DNA of 64,000 nt from CAWBOY01 sp963790585 (GCA_963790585.1 CAWBOY010000009.1:124001-188000); one strand, 5' to 3'; shown: positions 40,801 to 48,758, counted from the stretch's first letter. The notes: a model not told the origin generated them from the letters alone. Made by a program: numbers and translations.

Positions 40801-42912
40801 TCGATCAATCGCATTGTTGGGTTGGATCGGCTCCTGGATCTCATCGCCGCGCTCGGCAAACATGGGTTCACCAAGCCGCCTTCCTACGGCCAGAGCGAAA
40901 ACAAACCCGCGGTTCTCACGCGCCTGATTCAAGTCAGTATGCCTTTACCCGAGGATACGCCGGAAACATTTGCTGCCAAAGTAAAGGCCGTAGTAAAGGA
41001 GGGTCGCTTTGAGATGGAGCGCGTCGCGGAGCTGGGGCTCGTAAATCCGCGCTGGGTGAAGCACGTCGCGGCCACCATCAACTGGCCCGGCTACGAAGAG
41101 GCTGTTTATTGGTTCATCGCGCATACGAACTCCGGCTGGACCAATGCACTTGGCGTCACCGAGAATGGTGAGGATCTCCAAGCCGACAAAGAAAACTCCA
41201 AGTCGGACAATGCCTGGCAGACCATTGTGAAATCGAGGACCAATCTCTCGGCCGAACAACGAGCCGATGGCTTGATTGACGTGGCCTGGTTCCATCAGGC
41301 CTACGAGGCCGTCGGCAGCGACAAGAGATGGGACGCGATCGAAGTCGCGGCCAAGTTTCTCGGCTTCGGCCAAAGTCATAAGAAGGCCGCGCGCCTCGCG
41401 GATGTGTTGCTCGGTCGAACGAAAAAGAAGGACCTCGTCAGTGAAATACGGGTCAAGACGCTCAAGGAATCGGTCCGCCTTTTGGGACTGCTGCCGCTGC
41501 CCAAGGACCAGACAAAGAAGGACGCGGAATTGGCCGACCGTTACAAGGTGTTGAAGGAGTATGAGCGCTATGCGCGTGGTCTAAGCTCGCTTTCCAAGGA
41601 GCCTGCCCTGCAAGCGGCTCGACTCGGGATGGAGAATCTCGCGGTGACGGCTGGATACACCGATCCGACGCGCTTGGAGTGGGCGGTGACGGCTCGCGAG
41701 GTAGCAGACCTTGCCGACGGGCCGGTCAAATTGGTGGTGAAAAATGTAACGCTGTCATTGGCGCTCACACCGGAGGCGGACCCGGAGATCACACAGACCA
41801 AGGATGGCAAACCGCTAAAATCGCTCCCATCGGAGTTAAAGAAACTCCCCAAAGTCATCGATCTGTTCGAGCGCAAGAAGAGCCTGACCCGTGCAATTTC
41901 CAATACGAAACGGTCTCTCGAGCAGGCCTTGTGCGCAGGCGACAGCTTCCGTGGAGCGGAACTCAAGGCGCTGATGGATCATGCCATCGTTCGCCCTTAC
42001 CTGGAGCGCCTTGTCTTGAAGACCACGTCGGGTATGGGCTTTCCCGTGAAGGGGGGAACCGCATTAAAGAGTTGGACCGGCAAATCGGTGCCTGTGAAGG
42101 CGAGCGAAGAATGGACGATTGCCCATCCCGTGGATTTCGTGGTGGCAAAGGATTGGCACGAATGGCAAGCGGGGTGCTTCAAGACCGAACAAGTGCAACC
42201 GTTCAAGCAAGTTTTCCGCGAATTGTATGTTCTGACCGAGGCCGAAAAAGAGGATGGCGACCAATCGCGCCGCTATTCCGGCCAACAGGTCAACGAAAAA
42301 CAGGCGAAGGCTTTGCTCGCGTCGCGCGGCTGGTCGACTAGGGAGGACTTGAGCAAGCTTTACCGTGACGCCAATCTCGTCGTTCTTTTGTCCCTGGACC
42401 AAGGCTATCTTACCCCAGCCGACGCCGCCGCTCCTGCGGTCGGCTCGCTCTTCTTTTATCAACGTACCGACTGGAAGCGCCTACGCCTCGACGCGGTCCC
42501 CAAGATTATTTTCAGCGAGGTGATGCGTGACCTCGATCTCGTAGTCAGTGTCGCCCACATCGGCGGCGTCGATCCCGAGGCCTCCCAATCGACGGTGGCG
42601 ATGAGAGCCGACTTGCTGCGCGAAATGTGCAAGTTGTTGAAGCTCGCGAACGTGAAGCTCGATAGTCGGCACGCCCTCATCCAGGGAGAGTATGGCCGCT
42701 ATTCGGTGCATTTAGGCAGTGGAGTCGTTCATAAACAACCTGGAGGTTCCCTCTGTGTCGTGCCGGTCAATGCGCAACACCGGGGTCGACTATTCCTACC
42801 CTTCGCGGATGACGATCCGCGCACAGCCGAGGTGGTTTCCAAGGTGCTGCTGCTGGCCCGGGATACGGAGATTCAGGATCCCAGTATTCTGCAGCAGATC
42901 GTCACGAGATAG
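37801..42912 (+). CDS. large DUF5724/DUF4132-type protein
   Basis: The GTG-started protein has 1,703 residues and no signal peptide or membrane segment. The N-terminal half is helical and HEAT-like, with repeats such as PLIHDADPCLVSLAVNYAAQ and EPNRYVREAALKYLKQSKLA. The C-terminal region (about 1440-1700) has the DUF4132/MolR-like end: KDWHEWQAGCFKTEQVQPFK, FRELYVLTEAEK, FSEVMRDLDLVVSVAHIGGV and a final GRLFLPFADDDPRTAEVVSK. In E. coli, the DUF4132 protein YehI sits among a MoxR ATPase, a vWA protein and a SWIM protein. None of those is here; only the small coupled partner is. The family assignment is from memory of the motifs. The role is unknown, possibly conflict-related. Confidence 0.75.
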   Translation: MLKPEIARRQLELLRSKKHAEGRHNRLRKLPKPQAATALGLFGRTADGKLPNDWREREKIKRESSIKVSADPKLRGRILSTLFPTFYAEIEAGWQLLARVPYTIGYARRPFRLSGRPEAYRAKRQVYLEAVFTNLELLPDDTLTPDWLAQWAVHLGHNLHPLGYLFAAIIDTGGAVGDQVFEILKDSAANRHEIGGPGGHAIRGLLCCARSEAWQFTEGLLIAAQRQEGLRQSILEAVDEAHPEAFRRMVGVVLDQNLIRFAAVARAAGVWLGEVQTVEDPKKLKTDLQTITDLLGNPAARQKAIATGDPATAYRGLWTMAFDDAAEALKAAKPLFSDKDAGRRFAAAKLAIETGLPETMNLVLPLIHDADPCLVSLAVNYAAQIARPTDDDPFAAVPPKDLFERLEKIIPNLPEKPTQPKAPVEGWFVSPLAQASAADILVQVIADRKAERLLPYLPLMGQYARVASLAKLCEPRTLTTKVRQTLLAIAGEPNRYVREAALKYLKQSKLAEDEVQTLEGYLTRKTPDFRRSIFELLLNRSDSQTLGTIDRLLDAGDANCRAAGIEIARRLVDAERSAEVVRERLRTYSDKKGKRLSESEAQAIEIILNPAMKPPTLDDGLGTFDPEERSPIVEPEQRSVQFATPAAVAFLKELDAFIGANRDRTYVDTRYTNRREEKVLGAVRWRWEFPSPNLHKTVDEDRQNLPLIELWQEWWTSRSAATRDADGSELVRATMMPLAGVLEGQEDDADVLDSLDGLEDEADLLDFLDKPAAADSASAAALKTVTPLGPVRVRYEALIRPLLEWFRRLYPQPDAVDFVLDAAETALALVPQSLLEKTPRTELDIAEAEGAEIDKDTVEEWRENTPFVAWIQHVTDYKQYPEWTDTHASRHFRLHRWLDEPVAGARRKRPGLDVVLSAYAAGRASLADFLDHVIGPRPKERWGRSSFDSLRHLTMAGDKNYPLVDERPELRKAADDVVRRIVEIELARGETPTAATLAAGSINRIVGLDRLLDLIAALGKHGFTKPPSYGQSENKPAVLTRLIQVSMPLPEDTPETFAAKVKAVVKEGRFEMERVAELGLVNPRWVKHVAATINWPGYEEAVYWFIAHTNSGWTNALGVTENGEDLQADKENSKSDNAWQTIVKSRTNLSAEQRADGLIDVAWFHQAYEAVGSDKRWDAIEVAAKFLGFGQSHKKAARLADVLLGRTKKKDLVSEIRVKTLKESVRLLGLLPLPKDQTKKDAELADRYKVLKEYERYARGLSSLSKEPALQAARLGMENLAVTAGYTDPTRLEWAVTAREVADLADGPVKLVVKNVTLSLALTPEADPEITQTKDGKPLKSLPSELKKLPKVIDLFERKKSLTRAISNTKRSLEQALCAGDSFRGAELKALMDHAIVRPYLERLVLKTTSGMGFPVKGGTALKSWTGKSVPVKASEEWTIAHPVDFVVAKDWHEWQAGCFKTEQVQPFKQVFRELYVLTEAEKEDGDQSRRYSGQQVNEKQAKALLASRGWSTREDLSKLYRDANLVVLLSLDQGYLTPADAAAPAVGSLFFYQRTDWKRLRLDAVPKIIFSEVMRDLDLVVSVAHIGGVDPEASQSTVAMRADLLREMCKLLKLANVKLDSRHALIQGEYGRYSVHLGSGVVHKQPGGSLCVVPVNAQHRGRLFLPFADDDPRTAEVVSKVLLLARDTEIQDPSILQQIVTR

Positions 42913-42958
42913 TGGCAAACGGGTTCGTCTAGAGCGGTTAACGAAAGAGCCCACAGTT

Positions 42959-43082
42959 GTGGCACGGTCTCCAGACCGTGCCACCCGGTCTGACTGAAGG
43001 TCTCCTTTAGTCCCGTGACGTCTGATATAAATCAGGGAGACCTACGGTCGGCAAAGGTGGCACGGTCTGGAGACCGTGCCGC
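42959..43082. repeat. pair of GTGGCACGGTCT palindromes
   Basis: GTGGCACGGTCT/AGACCGTGCCAC forms a 12-bp hairpin at 42959-42984 and recurs at 43057-43082. Between them AAGGTCTCC and GGAGACCT also pair. The first hairpin lies 47 bases after the stop of the 1,703-residue gene and may terminate it. Confidence 0.7.
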
Positions 43083-43215
43083 AACGGGGCCGAATAGTAT
43101 TGGTATCGGACTAGATACCGATTTGAGCACAGAAGCGTGCATTTGTAGTAGACCAGTTTCCGAATTTCTGTGAAAAGGAGGGCGCTGCGCCAAGTGGGGG
43201 TGCCCAATCGATTTC

Positions 43216-43330
43216 TTGGCGCGACGGTCCGTCGCTTGTCGCATCGGCAATGCAGTCAATGAGTTAAGGCAGGCGACCGTCGCGCCAAAGGCGTCTTTTT
43301 TTTGGCGTGACGGTCGGTCGGCGATGTTCC
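43216..43330. repeat. A-A'-A repeat element (TTGGCGCGACGGTC), copy 1
   Basis: TTGGCGCGACGGTC at 43216-43229 is followed by its exact inverse complement at 43275-43288 and then by a direct, slightly changed third copy (TTGGCGTGACGGTC, starting 43312). The same three-part order appears at 56768-56868. The sequence between units differs, so the repeated unit itself is conserved. Confidence 0.7.
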
Positions 43331-43340
43331 ACGTAGAACA
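43325..43340. promoter_or_regulatory. parS-like palindrome
   Basis: TGTTCCACGTAGAACA differs at one base from TGTTCCACGTGGAACA, a known form of the ParB-binding parS site (consensus TGTTNCACGTGNAACA). It could be a chromosome partition site or simply an operator for the NYN-domain gene that starts 62 bases downstream. Confidence 0.35.
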
Positions 43341-43401
43341 TTCCCAAGGTACGGTTTGGTACGTCAATTCATTCTTTGCGATCTTCCTTTAAGGAGATCC
43401 C

Positions 43402-44394
43402 GTGACCAATGGCGCTCGTTCGCTGGCTATCTTTATCGACTTCGAGAACTTGGCGCTCGGCTTGCAGGGCCGGCGCGAGCGTTTCGACATCAGCCGGGTT
43501 CTTGAACGGCTGGTCGAGAAGGGGAAGATCGTCGCCAAAAAGGCCTATGCCGACTGGAATCGCTATGCGGCGTTCACGGCTCTCTTGCATGAGGCGGCTA
43601 TCGAGTTGATCGAGATTCCGCGCCGGGCCATGAGCGGCAAGAACTCGGCTGACATTCGGCTCTGCGTCGATGCAATGGATCTCGCCTATTCCAAGGAACA
43701 TATTGACACCTTCGTCGTCCTCTCCGGCGACAGCGATTTCTCGCCGCTCGTCTCGAAGCTCAAGGAGCTGGGCAAACACGTCATCGGCTTGGGAATGCAA
43801 GAATCGACCTCTGACCTGCTGCGCGACAACTGCGACGAATTCATCTACTACGAAGATCTCGGCAAGTCGCCTGACCTCTCGCCTGACATCGACGTCGAGC
43901 TGCCGGAGAACAAGCGGAAGGCGTTCGCCTTGCTGCTCGAATCGCTCCTGGCTCTGCGGCGCGAGAACAAAGAAGTGCTCTGGTCGTCGATGATCAAAGA
44001 CACGATGAAGCGCAAGAAGCCATCCTTCAACGAAGCCTATCACGGCTACCGGACGTTCAGCGAGCTGCTCGAAGATGCGCAGCGTGAAGGCCTGGTCAAG
44101 CTGGAGACGGACAAACGGAGTCGGACCTACGTCGTGACGAGCTTCGGCGCCGACGGCAACGAGAAGGAAGAGCTGGAGTCGAAGACGGAGCCGACCCGCA
44201 AGAAACGTCGGCGGCGCTCCAATGGCAAGAAACGCGCGCCGGAGGGCGAGGGCGTTGCGTCGGAAACTCCTCCAGGGACGACTACAGCGGTACCGAATCC
44301 TCTGATCGAACCGCCGGCTCCCCCACCCGCGCCCAAGGAGATAGACCCGTGGGCTGTTCCGGATGATCGAGAAGAATCGGAGATACCATTTTAA
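43402..44394 (+). CDS. NYN-domain (PIN-like) ribonuclease family protein with OST-HTH/LOTUS domain
   Basis: The 330-residue protein starts at GTG 43402, five bases after AAGGAG. The NYN domain spans about residues 7-150 with the acidic residues of the nuclease centre: Asp in IFIDFENLAL, Asp residues in SADIRLCVDAMDLAYS and SGDSDFSPLVSKLKELG. A LOTUS-like domain follows (KRKAFALLLESLLALRREN through TFSELLEDAQREGLVKLETD), then a strongly basic linker (RKKRRRRSNGKKR) and a proline-rich tail. This arrangement is known from LabA-like proteins and suggests RNA binding and cleavage. The parS-like palindrome lies just upstream. Confidence 0.88.
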   Translation: MTNGARSLAIFIDFENLALGLQGRRERFDISRVLERLVEKGKIVAKKAYADWNRYAAFTALLHEAAIELIEIPRRAMSGKNSADIRLCVDAMDLAYSKEHIDTFVVLSGDSDFSPLVSKLKELGKHVIGLGMQESTSDLLRDNCDEFIYYEDLGKSPDLSPDIDVELPENKRKAFALLLESLLALRRENKEVLWSSMIKDTMKRKKPSFNEAYHGYRTFSELLEDAQREGLVKLETDKRSRTYVVTSFGADGNEKEELESKTEPTRKKRRRRSNGKKRAPEGEGVASETPPGTTTAVPNPLIEPPAPPPAPKEIDPWAVPDDREESEIPF

Positions 44395-44419
44395 GAGACA
44401 CGAACGGAGTGTTTCGCTT

Positions 44420-44508
44420 GTATTCAAGAGCCGGGAGCGTCAGCGACCGGAGAAAGTTAGACTCGCTCAGACTCACTCCGGTTGCTGACGCTCCCGGCTC
44501 TTGAATAC
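44420..44508. repeat. 32-bp-arm inverted repeat (CAAGAGCCGGGAGCGTCAGC)
   Basis: The arm beginning GTATTCAAGAGCCGGGAGCG at 44420 pairs with the arm ending CTCCCGGCTCTTGAATAC at 44508. It lies between the NYN gene and the channel gene, ending just before the channel's ribosome site, and can act as a terminator or leader hairpin. A lone half copy occurs at 60355-60391 next to the retron RNA. Confidence 0.8.
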
Positions 44509-44527
44509 GTACAAGGAGGTACAACAA

Positions 44528-45679
44528 ATGCCCTGGATCGGCGTGTTGGTCGGTGTGACGCTCATCGTCGTCGTGTTAATTGATGGCTTTGAAACGATGA
44601 TCTTGCCGCGGCGCGTGACTCGGGTCTGGAGGCCGGTTCGTACTTTTTACATCAATGCCTGGAAGCTCTGGCAGGTGTGCGCCCGACGGATGACGGTTGT
44701 AAAGCGGCGCGAGTATTTTCTCAGCCTGTTTGGGCCGCTGTCGATTCTGACGGTGATCGCCCTTTGGGTCACGATGCTGATCCTGGCGTTCGCTCTCGTG
44801 CATTGGTCGTTGGAAACGCCTCTGGTCCATCCAGAAGGGACCGATAAATCCAGCTTTTTCACCTATTTCTATCTGAGCGGCGTCACGTTCTTCACGCTTG
44901 GCTTTGGTGACGTGACAGGCCGAGAGATGTTGGGCCGACTTTTGACTGTGATCGAGGCCGGGATGGGCTTTGGGTTCCTGGCTGTCGTCATCGGTTACGT
45001 CCCCGTGCTCTATGCCGCTTTCTCGCGGCGCGAAGTCCCGATCGCTCTGCTCGACGCTCGGGCCGGCTCGCCACCGACGGCGGCGGAGATGTTGCTGCGT
45101 TTGGCGAGTACAAAAAATCTGGAGTCGCTAAGCTCGTACCTAGCCGAGTGGGAACGCTGGTCGGGGGAGCTGTTGGAGAGTCACATTTCGTTTCCGAGCC
45201 TTTGTTACTATCGCTCCCAGCACGACAATCAATCGTGGTTGGCCGCGATCACGGCCATCATGGATACGTGTGCGTTGTTGATTGCCGGAGCGGCGCAGAA
45301 TTGTTCGTATCAGGCTCGATTGACGTTCGCCATGTCGCGGCATGCGCTCGTCGATTTGTGCATGGTTTTCAATCGCCCGCCGATCGCGCCGACGCCGGAT
45401 CGATTGCCGGCCGAGATGCTGCTGAAGTTGCGTCACCAGCTCGAAGGGGCTGGGTTGTCTTTTCCAAAGGAAGCCACGTTTGAACAACGTCTCACCGAGT
45501 TACGGGCGATGTATGAGCCATTCGCCAACGCGCTTAGTGAGCTGTTCCTCTACAAGCTACCGCCGATCCTGTCGGATAAGCCGGTGATCGACAACTGGCA
45601 AACAAGTGCCTGGATGCGTCGCGTCGCCGGCATCGCCAAGCTCGCCGCGCTCGACGCTAATGATGAGCATGTCGAGTGA
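44528..45679 (+). CDS. two-pore-type potassium channel family protein
   Basis: The 383-residue protein starts at ATG 44528 with AAGGAGGT eight bases upstream. It has transmembrane helices at about 3-22, 68-92 and 134-158. The pore loop between the last two carries the selectivity filter TLGFGD (residues 123-128), a variant of the K+ channel TVGYGD also found in prokaryotic channels. The C-terminal 220 residues are cytosolic and helical, without a recognised RCK domain, so gating is unknown. It stands alone, between the NYN gene and the convergent leuD. Confidence 0.82.
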   Translation: MPWIGVLVGVTLIVVVLIDGFETMILPRRVTRVWRPVRTFYINAWKLWQVCARRMTVVKRREYFLSLFGPLSILTVIALWVTMLILAFALVHWSLETPLVHPEGTDKSSFFTYFYLSGVTFFTLGFGDVTGREMLGRLLTVIEAGMGFGFLAVVIGYVPVLYAAFSRREVPIALLDARAGSPPTAAEMLLRLASTKNLESLSSYLAEWERWSGELLESHISFPSLCYYRSQHDNQSWLAAITAIMDTCALLIAGAAQNCSYQARLTFAMSRHALVDLCMVFNRPPIAPTPDRLPAEMLLKLRHQLEGAGLSFPKEATFEQRLTELRAMYEPFANALSELFLYKLPPILSDKPVIDNWQTSAWMRRVAGIAKLAALDANDEHVE

Positions 45680-45688
45680 GGTCGGAGC

Positions 45689-46252
45689 TCATGCTGGCAA
45701 CATCCCAACCTTTCGCGCGTAGGGAAACAACCCGCCCGCTTCGAGGATCGGCAATACTTCGCCCAAAGGCTTGAGCTTATACTCTTCGCCAGTCGTGAGA
45801 TTGTGCAAGATGCCGGAAGCGAGGTCGAGCCTCAGTTCGTCGCCGGTGCAGACGCGATCGCACAGACGCTCGACGCTCTCGAATGGAATGATATAGCCGC
45901 CATTGACCGAGTTGCGAAAGAAGATGCGCGCATAGAACTCGGCGACGACGGCCTCAATGCCGGCGGCGTCGAGCGCGATTGGCGCATGTTCGCGCGACGA
46001 GCCGCAGCCGAAGTTCTTGCCGGCGATGACGAATTTGTAGGGCGAGACAAACTCATCGGTCGTATGAAACGGCACATGCCCCTTGGGCAACCCCGCCTGC
46101 GATGGCGGCACGCTGCTGAGCGCATACTTGCCGAATTGCTTGTATTCCTCTGGAATGGACGGATTAAACGTCAGATACTGGGCCGGGATGATCTGATCGG
46201 TATCGACGTTATCGCCGAGGACGTAGGCTTTGCCGGAGATGGTGGCTTTCAT
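45689..46252 (-). CDS. leuD: 3-isopropylmalate dehydratase small subunit
   Basis: The 187-residue protein is the swivel subunit of isopropylmalate isomerase, which acts in leucine biosynthesis with LeuC. The family motifs are GDNVDTDQIIPAQYLTF near the start and AGKNFGCGSSREHAPIAL, the substrate-binding loop with GCGSSREHA. The C-terminus GEVLPILEAGGLFPYARK is of the archaeal/bacterial short LeuD class, so a related aconitase-like substrate such as citramalate-derived or homoaconitate compounds is possible. The partner large subunit (47276-48583) is separated by an inserted Uma2 gene. Confidence 0.88.
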   Translation of the reverse strand: MKATISGKAYVLGDNVDTDQIIPAQYLTFNPSIPEEYKQFGKYALSSVPPSQAGLPKGHVPFHTTDEFVSPYKFVIAGKNFGCGSSREHAPIALDAAGIEAVVAEFYARIFFRNSVNGGYIIPFESVERLCDRVCTGDELRLDLASGILHNLTTGEEYKLKPLGEVLPILEAGGLFPYARKVGMLPA

Positions 46253-46287
46253 GGGGAATATGGATCCTAATTTAGATACATTATAGG

Positions 46288-47235
46288 TTATTTGGTCGGA
46301 TCGATGCCAAGAGCGCGAAGCTGGGCTTCGAGCTCTTCGCGGAGTTGTCGTTCGGCATCGGCGCGTCGGCGTTCTTGCTCAGCATTTTCTTGTTGCTGCT
46401 CCGCGCGTAGACGTTCTTGTTCGGCATTCTGACGATGGTGCTCCGCGCGTAGACGTTCTTGTTCGGCATTCTGACGATGGTGCTCGGCATTTCGCCTCTC
46501 TTGCTCGGCATTTCGCTGCTCCTGGTCACCGCGTAAACGCTCTCGTACGGCGGTTTCTGCACCAGTCTCTATAACGATGCCGCTTTCATCGCACCAACGA
46601 AGCCAAGTTTCGTTGAGTTCCTCATATTTGCCCCGCCACAGGGTTAGGCTAAGTTTCACTTTCGAATAGAAGTGAGTCGGTAGCCGGTGATAAGCACCAT
46701 TGATCAATTCAAATGACCGCAGGCAACCTCCTTTCAAATAGTTATCGGGATCGAAAATCACATAATACGGTATTCCAATTTGAGCATACCGCTTTAGCTT
46801 ACGATCATCCTCACCCCCGCGAAGATCCGAGACGATTTCAATGACCACGTCCGGGGGTTTGCCCATCACCCAGATAAAATAGGATAGGTTCTGTCGCTCG
46901 TCAAAATCGCCATAGCGCACGCCTATACTCAGCATGGCGTCGGGCACTATAGCAGGCTCATTCTTGACGGCAAAGAGCCCGACATCCGAGACAGCTATGA
47001 ATGGCTGTCCACCCGGCGCATGCCAATTTGAATTCAAAGGCTCGGTTAGCAATCTGTATTGTTTCTCGACGAAAAAATTATCCACGGGAGCGTCATCATC
47101 GATAATGATGTCCTCGTAATTAATGGAGTCCTCGGAAGGCAACGCGAGGAGAGGCCCAGATGAACAATCGTGAGCTGGTTCCTCAAGTGGATTGATCTTC
47201 CCAAGCCCACTGTCGTTTTGAATTACTGGGTCCAT
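46288..47235 (-). CDS. Uma2-family putative endonuclease with coiled-coil repeat tail
   Basis: Residues 40-210 form a Uma2-like core: QYRLLTEPLNSNWHAPGGQP, a variant PD motif VPDAMLSIGVRYG, VVIEIVSDLRGGEDDRKLKR and YAQIGIPYYVIFDPDNYLKG. The C-terminal 90 residues are a charged coiled coil of about seven-residue units (AEQERRNAEHHRQN, AEQERLRAEHHRQN), encoded by near-identical DNA repeats around 46400-46490. Related long Uma2 proteins in cyanobacteria carry similar tails. The gene lies between leuD (36 bases downstream) and leuC (41 bases upstream), splitting that pair. Confidence 0.85.
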   Translation of the reverse strand: MDPVIQNDSGLGKINPLEEPAHDCSSGPLLALPSEDSINYEDIIIDDDAPVDNFFVEKQYRLLTEPLNSNWHAPGGQPFIAVSDVGLFAVKNEPAIVPDAMLSIGVRYGDFDERQNLSYFIWVMGKPPDVVIEIVSDLRGGEDDRKLKRYAQIGIPYYVIFDPDNYLKGGCLRSFELINGAYHRLPTHFYSKVKLSLTLWRGKYEELNETWLRWCDESGIVIETGAETAVRERLRGDQEQRNAEQERRNAEHHRQNAEQERLRAEHHRQNAEQERLRAEQQQENAEQERRRADAERQLREELEAQLRALGIDPTK

Positions 47236-47275
47236 CGATCAACCTCCTTCCTTTTCGAAATTCGTCGCTTGCCTC

Positions 47276-48583
47276 TCACCCAAAATAAACCCGCGGATCG
47301 CTAATGACCCCCGTCAACGCACTCGCAGCCACTGTCAGCGGACTGGCCAGGTAGACGCGTGCCTCTTTGTGGCCCATCCGTCCGGGGTAATTGCGGTTCG
47401 TCGTGCTGATGCAGCTCATTGCCTGATTCAGTCGGCCAAAGGTGTCGCTTGGGCCGCCCAGACAAGCGGCACACGAAGGCTCACCGATTTTCGCACCGGC
47501 GGCCAGGAAGACCTGTTCGAGCGTCTTGCCATTGAGCATTTCCGTCTTGAGGATGCGGGCGATCTCGCTGGTCGCCGGGACGACGAAGGTGTCGATCTTG
47601 ACCTCTTTGCCTTCGAGGACGCCGGCTGCGGCGCGGAAGTCCGTCATCTTGCCGCCCGTACAAGATCCGATATAGGCGCGATCCAGCTTCGTGCCCGAGA
47701 CTTCATCGACATACGCCCTATTGTCGGGGCTATGCGGCTGGGCCACGACCGGGCGGAGCTTGCTGACGTCGTAAACCCTTTCGCTGATGAATTGGGCCCC
47801 TGGGTCGCTCTTGACGACTGTATAAGCCTTTTTGCTGCGATTGCGGGCGTTGACATAGTCGAGCGTGACCTGATCGGGGGCGATGACGCCGTTTTTGCCG
47901 CCGGCTTCGATGACCATGTTGCACAGCGTCATGCGCTCTTCGATGTTCAGGTTGTAAACGCCGTCGCCATCGAATTCCATCGCTCGATAAGTCGCGCCGT
48001 CGCAGCCGATGTCGCCAATGACCGCGAGGATGAGATCCTTGGCCATCAGGTAGGGCGGCATCTTGCCGGTGAAGACGAAGCGCATCGTCGGCGGCGCCTT
48101 AAGCCAGAGCTTGCCCGTGCCCATGACGAAGCCGGCGTCGGTGTTGCCGATGCCCGTGGCAAACTCGCCGAAAGCCCCGGCAGTACACGTATGACTATCC
48201 GTGCCTAAAAGGATCTCGCCGGGGCGCGTATGTCCCTCTTCCGGCAGCGCGATATGGCAGACGCCCTTGTAGCGATCGCTGCCGACATCATAATAATGCG
48301 GCAAATTCTGCTCGGCGGCGAACTGGCGCAGCACATCGACGTTGCGATTCGCCATCTTATCTTCGGTGAAGATGTAATGATCCGGGATGATGACCACCTT
48401 GTCGCGGTCCCAGACCTTCGCATTTTTGCCGAAATGCTGTTTGAAGACGCCGATCGTCCCTGGCCCGCAGACGTCGTGGGTCATGAGAATATCGATATCA
48501 ACCCAGATATTGTCATCCGGCCGGACAACGTCGCGCCCCGCGTGCCGGGCCAGGATTTTCTCGGTCAGAGTCATCGGTGACAT
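47276..48583 (-). CDS. leuC: 3-isopropylmalate dehydratase large subunit
   Basis: The 435-residue protein is the [4Fe-4S] subunit of the aconitase superfamily of isopropylmalate isomerases. Motifs include VDIDILMTHDVCGPGTIGVF, IFTEDKMANRN, GTDSHTCTAGAFGEFATGIG, and the cluster cysteines in YIGSCTGGKMTDF and EPSCAACLGG. The C-terminus STTNRNYPGRMGHKEARVYL is typical. Length and motif spacing match the prokaryotic type-2 LeuC/HacA-like group rather than the E. coli type, so the exact substrate is not fixed by sequence. It is first in the leuC-Uma2-leuD transcription unit. Confidence 0.9.
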   Translation of the reverse strand: MSPMTLTEKILARHAGRDVVRPDDNIWVDIDILMTHDVCGPGTIGVFKQHFGKNAKVWDRDKVVIIPDHYIFTEDKMANRNVDVLRQFAAEQNLPHYYDVGSDRYKGVCHIALPEEGHTRPGEILLGTDSHTCTAGAFGEFATGIGNTDAGFVMGTGKLWLKAPPTMRFVFTGKMPPYLMAKDLILAVIGDIGCDGATYRAMEFDGDGVYNLNIEERMTLCNMVIEAGGKNGVIAPDQVTLDYVNARNRSKKAYTVVKSDPGAQFISERVYDVSKLRPVVAQPHSPDNRAYVDEVSGTKLDRAYIGSCTGGKMTDFRAAAGVLEGKEVKIDTFVVPATSEIARILKTEMLNGKTLEQVFLAAGAKIGEPSCAACLGGPSDTFGRLNQAMSCISTTNRNYPGRMGHKEARVYLASPLTVAASALTGVISDPRVYFG

Positions 48584-48684
48584 AAGAATTTATTCCCGAG
48601 GAGGCGAAAGAGTTTCGATTGTCAGTCTACAGCGTCCGGCTAGAAAATACAGCGTGGCTCGGAGGGAAGGGCGCACCTCTCGCT

Positions 48685-48758
48685 TTGGTGAGCCAAAAGC
48701 GTCCGCAACCGAAGTCTTCCGCGAGCATCTTCAGCCTCGGACGCTCCCGGCTCACTAA
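48685..48758. repeat. inverted repeat (TTAGTGAGCCGGGAGCGTCCG family)
   Basis: TTGGTGAGCCAAAAGCGTCC at 48685 pairs imperfectly with GGACGCTCCCGGCTCACTAA ending at 48758. The arm shares the GAGCCGGGAGCGT core with the repeat at 44420-44508, so both belong to one dispersed family. It lies in the divergent region between leuC and the histidine kinase. Confidence 0.65.

Larger units (their letters stand above)
42913..43401. other. repeat-rich intergenic region
   Basis: This stretch between the DUF4132-type gene and the NYN gene contains two hairpins of GTGGCACGGTCT type, a triple arrangement of the TTGGCGCGACGGTC unit and a parS-like 16-mer. I see no gene in it. AAGGAG at 43391-43396 serves the GTG at 43402. 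Confidence 0.6.

Noticed and set aside
37375..42912. Interpretation as a full MoxR/vWA/DUF4132 conflict system
   Set aside because: No MoxR ATPase, vWA or SWIM protein is encoded nearby, so only the DUF4132-type component and a small partner can be claimed.
43402..44394. Long antisense reading across the NYN gene
   Set aside because: The plus strand carries a Shine-Dalgarno, NYN catalytic motifs and a LOTUS-like domain; the reverse reading has none.
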